DNA of 64,000 nucleotides, from assembly GCF_014192225.1 (NCBI RefSeq), contig NZ_JACHXS010000001.1, positions 1,174,408 to 1,238,407 on the forward strand, in the 5' to 3' direction. Below are positions 17,988 through 26,669 of the stretch, piece by piece (positions within the stretch are counted from its first letter, which is position 1; each line of letters opens with the position of its first letter). Source of the DNA: Pseudoduganella umbonata (GTDB lineage Bacteria; Pseudomonadota; Gammaproteobacteria; Burkholderiales; Burkholderiaceae_D). The position numbers and the translations under genes are program-made. The notes under the pieces were generated by a model. The model saw only the letters and a list, made by a program, of their open reading frames with translations. It did no database searches and was not told the origin of the DNA.

Positions 17988-18827
17988 TCAGTGGCTGCCG
18001 TGCATCGCCTGGGCCGCGGTGGCGCGGGCCGCGAAGTAGCAGGCGCCGGCGCAACGTTCCAGTCCCGCACGGTCCAGCACCACCACCATGCCGCGGCGGC
18101 ACTGGATCAGGCCGTCGCCAGACAGCTTGCCGGCTGCGGCGGTAATGGATTCGCGGCGCACGCCCAGCAGGTTGGCGATGAGCTCCTGGGTCACCTTCAG
18201 CTCATTGGATGGCGAACGGTCCAGGCGCTCGAGCAGCCAGCGGCACAGTTTCTGTTCGATGCTGCTGTGGCGGCTGCTGACGACGTTCTGGGCCAGTTGC
18301 GCGAACAGGCAGCTGGTGTAGCGCATCAGTTGCTGCGCTAGCATGCCGCCCTCTGCGAAGTGGGCACGCAGCGCGTCGGTGCGCAGCCGGTAGCCATAAC
18401 CGGCGGCCTGTACCACCGCCGTGTTGCTGGCACGTTCTCCCTTGTACATCGCCACGCCGGCCACGCCTTCGCGGCCGACCACGGCGATCTCCGTCGTGAC
18501 GCCCTCCTCGTTGACATATTGCATCGAGACGATGGCCGTCGTGGGGAAATAGCTGTATTCGATTTTCTCGCCAAAGTCGTACAGGTGTTTACCGACCGGC
18601 ATCGCCACCAGTTCCAGGTCCGGGATCAGCCGTTCCAGCTCGTCCATCGGCAGCGCGCGCAGCAGTTCGTTCTGCTGTACACCGGTGACGCTGATGCCCT
18701 GCTGTGCGAGCTTGCCGCGTGGCGCCTTCGAAGCGGTGGCCGCAGTGGCTGCAGCGCTGCCGGTCAGGGCTGCGTTGATCATCGAGGCTGGCAGGGCGGT
18801 GGTGGTGTTATGCGTGGTCTTAAACAT
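17988..18827 (-). CDS. Crp/Fnr-family transcription regulator
   Basis: This 279-residue protein has a cyclic-nucleotide-type beta-roll (about 60-190; LYDFGEKIEYSYFPTTAIVS, GREGVAGVAMYKG) and a C-terminal winged helix. The recognition region reads VTQELIANLLGVRRESITAA. The roll has no cluster of cysteines for an iron-sulfur centre, unlike Fnr, and lacks the classic cAMP-binding RxS/T motif, so the ligand is unknown. The first 45 residues are Ala/Thr-rich and probably disordered. GAGG lies eight bases before the ATG. The AT-rich spacer at 18828-19046 holds its promoter and a TACGTGAA motif shared with the spacer before RVL copy 2. Confidence 0.9.
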   Translation of the reverse strand: MFKTTHNTTTALPASMINAALTGSAAATAATASKAPRGKLAQQGISVTGVQQNELLRALPMDELERLIPDLELVAMPVGKHLYDFGEKIEYSYFPTTAIVSMQYVNEEGVTTEIAVVGREGVAGVAMYKGERASNTAVVQAAGYGYRLRTDALRAHFAEGGMLAQQLMRYTSCLFAQLAQNVVSSRHSSIEQKLCRWLLERLDRSPSNELKVTQELIANLLGVRRESITAAAGKLSGDGLIQCRRGMVVVLDRAGLERCAGACYFAARATAAQAMHGSH

Positions 18828-18970
18828 GGTCGTGTCCTCGGCGAAGTTTTATTTGATGTTTTTGTTTCGTTGTCATTTCCTTCACTTTATGGTTGAGCCA
18901 TGCTTTTGAGAGTCGGACTACTGTAGGACACCATGTAGTATTCGGACATCAGGCGGTGTAATCTCAGTCC

Positions 18971-18987
18971 TACGTGAAATGGCGCAC
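18971..18987 (+). promoter_or_regulatory. TACGTGAA-N3-GCGCAC motif, copy 1
   Basis: TACGTGAAATGGCGCAC matches TACGTGAACTAGCGCAC at 26751-26767 in 15 of 17 positions. Each copy lies 60-80 bp before the start of a small rightward gene, so it may be a shared regulator site or promoter part. Confidence 0.45.
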
Positions 18988-19061
18988 ATTCAAACGGGGC
19001 CGAAAGCCGGAAAATACATTTCAACGGCAATCGTGCCAGCCACCGAATGATGAAAGCGCCC

Positions 19062-19262
19062 ATGAACAGCATCTTCAAAGTTTCCTACGCCCTGCAACGC
19101 CAACAACGCGCGGTCGAACGCACGCTCTACGCGAGCTCGGCCGAGGAAAGCATGCTGGCTTCGAAGTGGGTCGACGCGTGGCACCGGCTGGTCCAGGCGC
19201 GCCTGGACAAGATGGCTGAAACGAGCCGCTACATCGACAGCCGCGGTCGCTTCCTGCATTAA
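19062..19262 (+). CDS. Small hypothetical protein
   Basis: This 66-residue protein from ATG 19062 (71 from ATG 19047) has the composition of one or two soluble helices: SYALQRQQRAVERTLYASSA, then WVDAWHRLVQARLDKMAET. I recognise no family and it is not a member of the RVL set. The ribosome site is weak (GAAAG eight bases before 19062). Support comes from normal codon use, an amphipathic pattern, and an upstream motif shared with another small gene. The start is uncertain. Confidence 0.5.
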   Translation: MNSIFKVSYALQRQQRAVERTLYASSAEESMLASKWVDAWHRLVQARLDKMAETSRYIDSRGRFLH

Positions 19263-19312
19263 TCCGCTGCATGGATCCGGTGCCCAGCGGGGCACCGGCC
19301 GGCATCGCCTGT

Positions 19313-19408
19313 AGCAATAACCGGAGCAATAACCGGAGCAACAACCGGAGCTGCAATCGGAGCAATAACCGGCGCTACAACCGGAACTGCAATCGGAGCG
19401 ACAACCGG
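19313..19408. repeat. 12-bp tandem repeat, eight units
   Basis: The unit is AGCAATAACCGG; copies 1, 2 and 5 are identical to it and the others differ at one to four positions, mostly in the first half while the final CGG is constant. Confidence 0.92.
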
Positions 19409-19527
19409 AACACCCATCGCGGCACCGATCCGCAACGCCGATCTCCGCGCTTCGGCCTGCCGGGATGCCGTCCCGGCCCCTGATCTTCTCCGCCCCCGGC
19501 GCCCTGCCGGACGCGATCGTTAACACA

Positions 19528-19556
19528 TTTTCACGCTTCTCCCCGTATGCTAGTAT
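19528..19556 (+). promoter_or_regulatory. Putative promoter of the APC permease
   Basis: TTTTCA (19528-19533) and TAGTAT (19551-19556) are 17 bp apart. Transcription would begin near 19563, leaving a leader of about 105 bases. Confidence 0.5.
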
Positions 19557-19563
19557 GCCGGCG

Positions 19564-19599
19564 GGCAAGCCCGGCCGGGCTTGCCGCTGTGCAAACAGC
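19564..19599 (+). promoter_or_regulatory. Structured 5' leader of the APC permease
   Basis: A perfect 11-bp palindrome (GGCAAGCCCGG and its complement, 19564-19585) is followed at once by GCTGT-GCAA-ACAGC (19586-19599), a 5-bp stem capped by a GNRA tetraloop. More GC-rich pairing is possible up to the ribosome site. I recognise no riboswitch class. mRNA stabilisation is as likely as ligand control. Confidence 0.45.
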
Positions 19600-19668
19600 G
19601 ACAGACCGCTGCGGGCCTACCCGGCAACGCGCGGCGCCGGAGACAATCTCAACAAAATTGGAGAAGCA

Positions 19669-21069
19669 GTGAGCATTTTCAGAACCAAAAACCTTGACGA
19701 CATGGTCGCGGCCAGTCGTAAGCCCGGCGGGTTGAAGAAAGTCCTGGGCCCCTTCGACCTCGTCCTGATGGGCATCGGCGCCATCGTCGGCACCGGCATC
19801 TTCGTGCTGACCGGTACCGGCGCCCTGACCGCGGGCCCTGCGCTCACGCTCTCCTTCGTCATCGCCGCCCTCGCCTGCGGCTTCGCCGCGCTGTGCTACG
19901 CGGAATTCGCTTCCACCGTGCCGGTCGCCGGCTCGATCTATACCTACAGCTATGCCACGCTGGGCGAACTGGTCGCCTGGATGATCGGCTGGGACCTGAT
20001 GCTGGAATACGGCCTGGCCGCGTCGGCCGTCGCGGTCGGCTGGTCCGGCTACCTGCAGTCGCTGCTGGCCAGCTATGGCTTCGGCCTGCCCACCGCGCTG
20101 ACCGCGGCGCCCGGCGCCGTGCCCGGCGCGGCCACGTATTTCAACCTGCCCGCCTTCGTCATCATGATCGTGCTTGCATTCATGCTGTCGCTGGGCATCC
20201 GCGAGTCGGCACGCATGAACAACGTGATGGTGGCCATCAAGGTCGGCGTCGTGCTGCTGTTCATCGCCGTCGGCGTGGGCCACGTGAAACCGGTCAACTG
20301 GCAGCCGTTCATGCCGTTCGGGCATACCGGCGTGCTGTCCGCCGCCGCGCTCGTATTCTTCGCATTCATCGGCTTCGATGCGGTCACGTCCGCCGCCGAG
20401 GAAGTCAAGCGCCCCGAGCGCGACCTGCCGATCGGCATCATCGGCTCGCTGGCCGTCTGCACGATCCTGTACGTCGTCGTGTCGGCGATCATGACCGGCA
20501 TCGTGCCGTTCCAGCAGTTCGCCGGCGTCGACCACCCCGTCTCGCTGGCGCTGAAATACGCGGGCGAGAACTGGGTGGCCCGCTTCGTCGACCTGGGTGC
20601 GATCCTCGGCATGACCACCGTGATCCTCGTGATGTCGTACGGCCAGACGCGCATCATCTTCGCGATGTCGCGCGACGGCCTGCTGCCCAAGCGCCTGTCG
20701 TCGATCCACCCGAAGCACGGCACGCCCTGGCTGGCCACGTGGATCGTCGGCATCGTGTTCGGCCTGCTGGCCGCGCTGATACCGCTGAACGTGCTGGCCG
20801 AACTGATCAACATCGGCACGCTGGCCGCGTTCTCGCTGGTGTCCATCGCCGTGATCATCCTGCGCAAGCAGCGCCCCGACCTGCACCGCGCATTCCGCTG
20901 TCCCGGCGTGCCGGTGATTCCGCTGCTGGCCGTGGCTTTCTGCGTCACGCTGATGGCCTACCTGTCGTGGCACACCTGGCTGGCGTTCGGCATCTGGCTG
21001 GCGATCGGCCTGGTCATCTACTTCGGCTATTCGCGCCACCATTCGGTGCTGGGCAAGCAGGGTCGCTGA
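19669..21069 (+). CDS. APC-family amino acid permease (CAT/YfnA-like)
   Basis: This 466-residue inner-membrane protein has about 12 helices. KKVLGPFDLVLMGIGAIVGT, then GIFVLTG, is the helix-1 signature. FFAFIGFDAVTSAAEEVKRP is the conserved helix-6 region, and AFRCPGVPVIPLLAV appears near the end, as in cationic amino acid transporter-like permeases such as Bacillus YfnA. It should take up amino acids with protons; the substrate cannot be told. I chose GTG 19669 because GGAG stands five bases before it and the family begins just there; the upstream extension to 19465 lies in the leader. A terminator follows 21 bp after the stop. Confidence 0.86.
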   Translation: MSIFRTKNLDDMVAASRKPGGLKKVLGPFDLVLMGIGAIVGTGIFVLTGTGALTAGPALTLSFVIAALACGFAALCYAEFASTVPVAGSIYTYSYATLGELVAWMIGWDLMLEYGLAASAVAVGWSGYLQSLLASYGFGLPTALTAAPGAVPGAATYFNLPAFVIMIVLAFMLSLGIRESARMNNVMVAIKVGVVLLFIAVGVGHVKPVNWQPFMPFGHTGVLSAAALVFFAFIGFDAVTSAAEEVKRPERDLPIGIIGSLAVCTILYVVVSAIMTGIVPFQQFAGVDHPVSLALKYAGENWVARFVDLGAILGMTTVILVMSYGQTRIIFAMSRDGLLPKRLSSIHPKHGTPWLATWIVGIVFGLLAALIPLNVLAELINIGTLAAFSLVSIAVIILRKQRPDLHRAFRCPGVPVIPLLAVAFCVTLMAYLSWHTWLAFGIWLAIGLVIYFGYSRHHSVLGKQGR

Positions 21070-21090
21070 CCGGAATGGCGTAAGGTAAAA

Positions 21091-21114
21091 AAAGGGGCGC
21101 CGCGGCGCCCCTTT
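21091..21114. terminator. Bidirectional terminator between the APC permease and a TonB receptor
   Basis: AAAGGGGCGCCG and its complement form a 12-bp perfect stem. On the minus strand a run of T follows, making it a strong stop for the TonB receptor gene. On the plus strand only three T follow. Confidence 0.88.
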
Positions 21115-21133
21115 CGCATTCCCTTGCAGTGCC

Positions 21134-23914
21134 CTAGAAGGCCACGCGCACGCCCACGTTGACGCGGCGCCCCACGTCTTCCAGCATCAGGAACTGGCTT
21201 TCGTTGCTGGCATACTCGCGCGCCTGCTGGTTCGACAGGTTGATCGCGTCGGCATAGATGGCGACCGTGTCCGTGATGTTGTAGCGCAGGCTGGCATCGG
21301 TCTGGCCGTACGCGGAGCGGTTGCGCGGCTGCGTGCTGCCGCCGCCGCAGTTGATCGAGAAGTGATTGCGCCAGTTGTAGCTGGCGCGGGCCTGGAAGCT
21401 GCCGTTCTCGTAGAACACCGAGCCATTGTACGACTGTTTCGACAGGCCCGGATAGCCGCACACCAGCGCCGCCGCATCGCCATCGCGCTCCGCCGACGCA
21501 TCGACATAGGTGTAGTTGGCGGACACGCCGAAGCCGCGCAGCCAGGGGATGGCATCGTCGAACGCATACTGGCCGGCGATCTCGACGCCCTTGATCTTGC
21601 CCTTCTGCCCGTTGCGCACGCGGCTGTCGTGCACCACTTCGTCGTACTGGGGAATGCGCATGTCGACCAGCCGCGTTTCCAGGAAGTCGGACACCTTCTT
21701 GTAGAACACCGCCGCGCTGACGTAGTTCGTCTTCGACAGGTACCACTCGTACGACAGGTCGAGGTTCTTCGACTGCATCGGGTTCAGGTAGGGATTGCCG
21801 CCGCCGGTCTGCACGTCGCCGAAGCGGCCGCCGTACCAGTTGTCGACGCCCATCTGCGACAGCGTCGGGCGGGTTTCCGTCTTCGACGCGGCCAGCCGCA
21901 GCAGCATGTCCTTGGTCACGTCGAATTTGATATTGGCCGAAGGCAGGTAGCTGTTATAGCTGTTGTCCACGCTGGTGGCCACCCGCGGGCCCCAGTTCAG
22001 GATGTACGTCGTGTCGTTCGGGCTCTTGGTCGCCGACAGCAGTTCGCGGCTGAAGCCGGTCGAACGCGATTTCACGTGCACCACGCGCACCCCGGCGTTG
22101 GCCGACCAGCGCTCGCCTTCCCATTTGGTGTCGAGGAAGATGCTGGACACTTTTTCGCGCACGCCCCACTGCGACGCCGGCGCCGCATAGTTGATCGCCA
22201 TCGGCCCGTTCGGATACCGCGACTTGTCGCCATACAGCGCCGGGTCGTTCGACTGTCCCAGCAGCGACGGCTGGTTCAGGTAAGCGATGTATTCGTTCGG
22301 GTCGAAGCGCAGGAACGCCGGCGGTACCTGGCCGCCGCTGCCGAAGAAGTCGTCCATCGGCGTCACGGTGAACAGCGACGCCGGCAGCGCCAGGTGGTAG
22401 CCGCTGAACGCATTCCAGGAATCGGCTTCGTATTCGTGGCGGCCCACCTCGCGCTGCGAGTACGACACGCCCGTGTCGATGCCCTTGAAAGGCCCGTTCT
22501 CGCGGTTCCACGACAGGTTCAGGCGCCCTTCATGCAGCTTGTCGGAGTTGCCGACCTGGCCGTTCGACACGGCGTGCGCCTTCACCGCGGTGGGATCGGC
22601 GATGTTGTCGCCGAAGGTCACGGTGGGCGCCGCGCCGAACGTCAGCACATCGCCGTTCCTCGGCACCATGCCGGCCACCACCCACTGGTCCGGCGATTCG
22701 GACGTGGTGCGCGACGTGGAAAGATCGCCTTCCAGTTTCCAGTCCGGCGCCAGCTGCCACTTCGAGTTCAGGCCGAAGGCCTTGGTTTCCGACAGCCGGT
22801 CGCCGCCCTTGACGATCATGTCGTTCGAATTGGCTTCGGTGAGCGGGCGCCCTTCGCCGACCAGCGCCGGATTGTTCGCATAGAAATTGGCACCCGGCCG
22901 CAGGAAAGACGTCACCTGGTCGTTCTCGTCGTACTGCACGCCCACCTGCACCGGGTTGTTCCAGTCGCTGAAGGCAATCACCTTGTTGCGCTGGTCGAGC
23001 CGCGAATACAGCGCATCGGCCGACAGTTTCCAGTCGCGCGAAGGGTTGTATTGCATGGTCAGATTGCCGACCAGCCGCTTGCGCGATTCGTCCTCGACCT
23101 GGAAGCCGAAGCTCTGCGGCATGTACAGCCGCCTGGTCGTCACGTCGGCCATCGTCAGGCCGCGCGAATTCAGGTCGCCGTTGATCATCGTCACGTCGCG
23201 GTAATGCCAGTCGTCGGTCACGGCCTTGTTCTGCTTCGACGCGCGGTCCGTGTACGACGCCGAAGCGGTCACGCCGAACGTACGGGCCTCGTTGGCGAAG
23301 GTGTACATGCCGGCCAGGTTGGGCGTGTGCTCCTTCGAATTGTCGTCATACGCATGCGAGACATTGATGACGGACGAATGCCCCGTCTTTCCCGACAGCG
23401 GCCGCGCCGTCTGGACATCCACGGTCGAGCCGATGCCGCCTTCGGGCAGGAACGGCTGCGAGGTTTTATACACCAGTACCTTGGAAATCAGGTCGGACGA
23501 CAGCAGGTCGAACGAGAACTCCCGTCCGCCCGTATCGCTGGTCAACGTGCGGCCGTTGACCAGTACATTGTTGAACTCCGGCCCCAGCCCGCGCACCGAG
23601 ATATAGCGGCCTTCGCCATTGTTACGCTGGATCTGCACGCCGGTCACGCGTTGCAGCGATTCGGCGATATTCGTGTCGGGGAACTTGCCGGCGTCCTCGG
23701 CCGATACTGCATCCACCACGCCATCCTGCATGCGCTTGGTATTCAAGGAAGAACTGAGCGAAGCGCGAATGCCGCTGACCACGACCGTGGCCGCATTTTC
23801 CGCCGGGGCTGTCGCGGCGGGATCCCCCGCCTGCTGCGCAAAGGCGGAGATGGGGATCAGTATTTCGGCGATCAGGGCCGCCAGGACGGTCTTGCGCATG
23901 CGATGTCGTTGCAT
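21134..23914 (-). CDS. TonB-dependent receptor, carbohydrate type (TonB-Xanth-Caul family)
   Basis: This outer-membrane receptor of 926 residues should import an oligosaccharide or similar nutrient using TonB energy. A signal peptide (KTVLAALIAEILIPISAFAQ) is followed by the plug: VVVSGIRASLSSSLNTKR, then AGKFPDTNIAESLQRVTGVQ. The plug also holds SVRGLGPEFNNVLVNGR, and a 22-strand barrel ends in NVGVRVAF with the C-terminal Phe. The pattern is that of the TIGR01782 receptors, which are often sugar-linked. I chose ATG 23914 because GGAG lies eight bases before it; ATG 23929 is possible. A palindromic LacI-type operator overlaps the predicted start of transcription, which supports a sugar substrate. 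Confidence 0.9.
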   Translation of the reverse strand: MQRHRMRKTVLAALIAEILIPISAFAQQAGDPAATAPAENAATVVVSGIRASLSSSLNTKRMQDGVVDAVSAEDAGKFPDTNIAESLQRVTGVQIQRNNGEGRYISVRGLGPEFNNVLVNGRTLTSDTGGREFSFDLLSSDLISKVLVYKTSQPFLPEGGIGSTVDVQTARPLSGKTGHSSVINVSHAYDDNSKEHTPNLAGMYTFANEARTFGVTASASYTDRASKQNKAVTDDWHYRDVTMINGDLNSRGLTMADVTTRRLYMPQSFGFQVEDESRKRLVGNLTMQYNPSRDWKLSADALYSRLDQRNKVIAFSDWNNPVQVGVQYDENDQVTSFLRPGANFYANNPALVGEGRPLTEANSNDMIVKGGDRLSETKAFGLNSKWQLAPDWKLEGDLSTSRTTSESPDQWVVAGMVPRNGDVLTFGAAPTVTFGDNIADPTAVKAHAVSNGQVGNSDKLHEGRLNLSWNRENGPFKGIDTGVSYSQREVGRHEYEADSWNAFSGYHLALPASLFTVTPMDDFFGSGGQVPPAFLRFDPNEYIAYLNQPSLLGQSNDPALYGDKSRYPNGPMAINYAAPASQWGVREKVSSIFLDTKWEGERWSANAGVRVVHVKSRSTGFSRELLSATKSPNDTTYILNWGPRVATSVDNSYNSYLPSANIKFDVTKDMLLRLAASKTETRPTLSQMGVDNWYGGRFGDVQTGGGNPYLNPMQSKNLDLSYEWYLSKTNYVSAAVFYKKVSDFLETRLVDMRIPQYDEVVHDSRVRNGQKGKIKGVEIAGQYAFDDAIPWLRGFGVSANYTYVDASAERDGDAAALVCGYPGLSKQSYNGSVFYENGSFQARASYNWRNHFSINCGGGSTQPRNRSAYGQTDASLRYNITDTVAIYADAINLSNQQAREYASNESQFLMLEDVGRRVNVGVRVAF

Positions 23915-24263
23915 TGTTATGGTCTCCATGTTGTTCGAACTCTGCGCCGGCCGTTCGGGCCGGTCGCGGCAATGCTGCCCACGGTCGCCGGCGGCGCATG
24001 TGGCAACGTTACCATTATCGATACTACATGGGCCGATTTGTCATTTAACTATGACTTTTTAGGCAATTGGTATGCCGTTTGGAGATAGCTGCGCGTTCGC
24101 TGTGAGATAGCGGCAAAATCGCTGTGAAACCCGCATGCAGGCGATGCTGCGGCCAGCCATGGGCGCAAAAATCACGGTATTCCAGCGGACGGGCGGATCC
24201 GCTGGGCGTTACAAAAAAACAACACCTTGCCCGGCTGCCGCGGGCTGCGCACCCCTGCAGGCG
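23915..24263. other. Spacer upstream of the TonB receptor
   Basis: These 349 bp hold no gene. An AT-rich island at about 24010-24065 carries the receptor promoter and operator. The part from 24070 to the end of the DUF3616 gene shows nothing further. Confidence 0.6.
24001..24049 (-). promoter_or_regulatory. Promoter with LacI-type operator for the TonB receptor
   Basis: On the minus strand GTTAAA (24044-24049) and TAGTAT (24021-24026) are 17 bp apart. Six bases downstream of the -10 is TGGTAACGTTGCCA (24001-24014), a palindrome with one mismatched pair and the central AACGTT typical of LacI-family operators. A repressor there would cover the transcription start. No LacI gene is in the window. 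Confidence 0.6.
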
Positions 24264-25184
24264 CTACGCGCCCCGGCGGTCGTCCCACTCCGGCCGGGGT
24301 ACCGACAAGCGGCGGAACGTGCGTTCTTCCACGGGCAGATCCTTGCATTTGCGCCCGCCCGGCTGGGCCTTGCCGTCGTCGGACAGCACATGCAGCGTGC
24401 CGTGCGCATCGAAGAACAGCGCTTCCGGATGCAGGCCCGCGAGGCCCGGCACGTCGAGCTGCACGGGCTGATCGCCGGCGCGGCCGGACCAGCGGTACAG
24501 CGCATAGTCGTCGCCGCCGGCCGGCGGACCGGCGGCGATATACCAGGCGTCTTCATACCACTCGATGGCGCGAATGCCGTGGCCGGCCAGGTCCAGCAGG
24601 ATCGGCGCACCCAGCGTGGCGCGGCCGCCGTCCAGCAGCGCCGCCGGATCGGCCAGCGGCACCAGCAGCGCCCAGCCATGGGGAATCGGATTGCGGAAGC
24701 CGATCAGCAGGCCGCCGCCCGGCGTGGCGGCAAGGCCTTCGATGCACAGCCCGCCCGGATCCTTCGGCGCCTTGCGCGCCGCCTTGTCCAGCTCGAAGTG
24801 AGCCAGCAGCGGATGCTCCGCCAGGTCTTCCAGCAAGCGCCGGTACGGCTTGCCGACGGGCTGCCCCTGCGGATCGGTGGCGAACAGCTGGCGCCGTGTC
24901 GCGCTGGACCGCCCTTTCCGGTCGCAGCCATGCGACGTGATCCACCAGATCCTGCCATCTAGTTCGGCCGCCCCTTCGATGTCGGCCTCGCCGCCGTCCG
25001 GCGTATCGAGCAGGTCCGTGAGGTCGCATTCGCGCACCGGCGGTCCTTCGTCGTAGCGATACACGTGCAGCACGTTCGATTCGTCGTCCGCCGCGATGAA
25101 TTCCTTGTCGCCCAGCGGTACGGCGGCCGACGCATCGCAGATGCGGTAGTGGGTGAAATGGCTGTGGGCCCCGGTCGCTGTCAT
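24264..25184 (-). CDS. DUF3616 domain protein
   Basis: This 306-residue protein has no signal peptide and reads as a beta-propeller-like repeat protein. Recurring segments include PLGDKEFIAADDESNVLHVY, DIEGAAELDGRIWWITSHG, CIEGLAATPGGGLLIGFRNP and LHPEALFFDAHGTLHVLSDD. They share an E(A/G)-hydrophobic pattern, as in DUF3616 proteins. Its role is unknown; esterase or phytase-like use of this fold is speculation. I chose ATG 25184 because GGAGG stands seven bases before it, rather than an upstream start at 25286. It is divergent from the ASCH-like gene across an AT-rich spacer. Confidence 0.8.
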   Translation of the reverse strand: MTATGAHSHFTHYRICDASAAVPLGDKEFIAADDESNVLHVYRYDEGPPVRECDLTDLLDTPDGGEADIEGAAELDGRIWWITSHGCDRKGRSSATRRQLFATDPQGQPVGKPYRRLLEDLAEHPLLAHFELDKAARKAPKDPGGLCIEGLAATPGGGLLIGFRNPIPHGWALLVPLADPAALLDGGRATLGAPILLDLAGHGIRAIEWYEDAWYIAAGPPAGGDDYALYRWSGRAGDQPVQLDVPGLAGLHPEALFFDAHGTLHVLSDDGKAQPGGRKCKDLPVEERTFRRLSVPRPEWDDRRGA

Positions 25185-25405
25185 GCTTTTTCCTCCATTC
25201 GTGTTCTGTCGGATGCCGCCATGTCGTGGTCCGTACCAGCGACCATGGCCATCATGCACCGGTATGCAGGCAGGGATATCACACAAGCCCGATACCGCAT
25301 GGCTTTCTTATTAACTGTGCCTAATATACAGTGCTTTATATTCCATTGGAGAATGCGGGCTGCAAGCCTGCTTCCCACCACGTCAGCATGCGGTCACGAA
25401 GTACC

Positions 25406-26047
25406 ATGAATCCCATTGACGCATCGAATCGGATCAAAGAACGCCCCATCCTCTTTTCCGCGGCGATGGTACGCGCGCTGCTGGCCGGCACCAAGACGCA
25501 GACCCGGCGCGTGGTCAAGCCGCACCGCCGCGACGATGCCTTCGTGCTGCTCGATCACGGCGGCGGCTGGTGGCCGTACCGTAGCGAGGACGGCGAACGC
25601 CCGATCGTGGACAACATGGAATATGCGCTCGCCTGTCCTTACGGAAAGCGCGGTGACCGGCTGTGGGTGAAGGAAACCTGGGCGCAGCCGGCGGGCCTGG
25701 ACCCGGAATTCACCGTGTATCGCGCGGACTACCCGGCGTGCGTACCGGCCGGCTTCAACAATCTGCCGGCCGCCGACGAGATCAAGTGGAAGTCTAGCCT
25801 GTTCATGCCGCGCGCGGCCTGCCGGATCCTGCTGGAGGTTGTCAGCGTGCGGGTGGAGCGGCTGAACGATTGCAGTGAAGCAGATGCGCGCGCCGAGGGT
25901 ACGCCAGGGCACGGATCGATCCCAGGCCATGAGCACAGCGCGACGTCGCTTGAGCACTACCGGCACATCTGGGAAAGCATCAACGGCGCCGGCAGCTGGG
26001 ACAGGAATCCGTGGGTATGGGTAGTGGAGTTCCGGCGAGCGCAATAA
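25406..26047 (+). CDS. Phage-type ASCH-like protein
   Basis: The 213 residues begin with RPILFSAAMVRALLAGTKTQ, then TRRVVKP, a signature I associate with small phage and prophage proteins of the ASCH-like (PUA-related) group. Later parts include GDRLWVKETW, VERLNDCSEADARAEG and WESINGAGSWDRNPWVWVVE, all typical of that group. The fold suggests RNA or modified-nucleotide binding; the role is unknown. No other phage gene is near, so it is either a lone remnant or a captured gene. ATG 25406 is chosen because the conserved part starts soon after; the ribosome site is weak. Confidence 0.75.
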   Translation: MNPIDASNRIKERPILFSAAMVRALLAGTKTQTRRVVKPHRRDDAFVLLDHGGGWWPYRSEDGERPIVDNMEYALACPYGKRGDRLWVKETWAQPAGLDPEFTVYRADYPACVPAGFNNLPAADEIKWKSSLFMPRAACRILLEVVSVRVERLNDCSEADARAEGTPGHGSIPGHEHSATSLEHYRHIWESINGAGSWDRNPWVWVVEFRRAQ

Positions 26048-26249
26048 CGCAGTCGGAAGAAAACCCGGCATTCCTGTTCGCCGCCGTCCTGGGCGGGAAT
26101 GCAGGGCCACCGTTCCCGAGCGGCATGCCAAGCCAGCCGTGGGATCGAGGGCGAATCGGGCGGTGGCGATCACGCAGCGGCAAGGCCGGACCCTGGCTGT
26201 CGATCCAATCGAACGCGCCCCGGAACCGGAACGCGGCTCCGGCCGCAAA

Positions 26250-26573
26250 TCAGGCGGCGCTGGCGTCCGGCTTGAAGTGCGTCGGGCTGATGCGAAACTT
26301 GCGGCGGCGGTCGCCCATCAGGTAGCGCAGGTCGCGGATCGACAGCTCGCTGACTTCGTGCATGCGGATCAGCAGCGACGCGCCGACCGGCAGCTTCTGG
26401 TGCCGGATCTTGCTGATCACGGGCGGCGCCACTTCCAGCGCGCGGGCCAGCGCCGCATCGTTCTTCAGGTGCATGATGTCGATCAGCGCATCGAGCAGGC
26501 GGTTCGGGTTGTAGTTCAGTGCTTCCTCGTCGGACATCACGTGTGCCAGCACTTCGGGTGAATCGGGTTTCAT
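26250..26573 (-). CDS. Small XRE-like helix-turn-helix protein, paralogue 2
   Basis: The 107 residues share with the protein at 14550-14915 the core NRLLDALID, LKNDAALARALEVAPPVISK, GASLLIRMHEVS and MGDRRRKFRIS; only the first 30 residues and the tail differ. The helix-turn-helix KNDAALAR-LEVAPPVISKIRH suggests DNA binding without a sensor. The ATG at 26573 has TTCTGGAG six bases before it, exactly as in paralogue 1. It is divergent from RVL copy 2. The duplication of both genes in the same orientation points to a module of two genes. Confidence 0.75.
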   Translation of the reverse strand: MKPDSPEVLAHVMSDEEALNYNPNRLLDALIDIMHLKNDAALARALEVAPPVISKIRHQKLPVGASLLIRMHEVSELSIRDLRYLMGDRRRKFRISPTHFKPDASAA

Positions 26574-26669
26574 CGGGGGCTCCAGAACGGATCGCATCAC
26601 CGGGCACGGCGCGCCTTCGTCGCGGTCGCGACAGGGTCAACGGATGCTCGGGGCGTCGGAATAGCTGCC

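Larger units (their letters stand above)
19263..19668. other. Spacer with 12-bp repeats, promoter and structured leader
   Basis: These 406 bp hold an eight-unit 12-bp repeat, then a GC-rich stretch, a promoter near 19528-19556 and a leader with stable hairpins before the APC permease. A low-complexity open frame at 19271-19483 is produced by the repeat and is not called as a gene. Confidence 0.6.

Noticed and set aside
19271..19483. Asn/Arg/Ser-rich 70-residue frame
   Set aside because: It is produced by a 12-bp tandem repeat whose period is a multiple of three; no ribosome site, and it lies in the spacer before a promoter.
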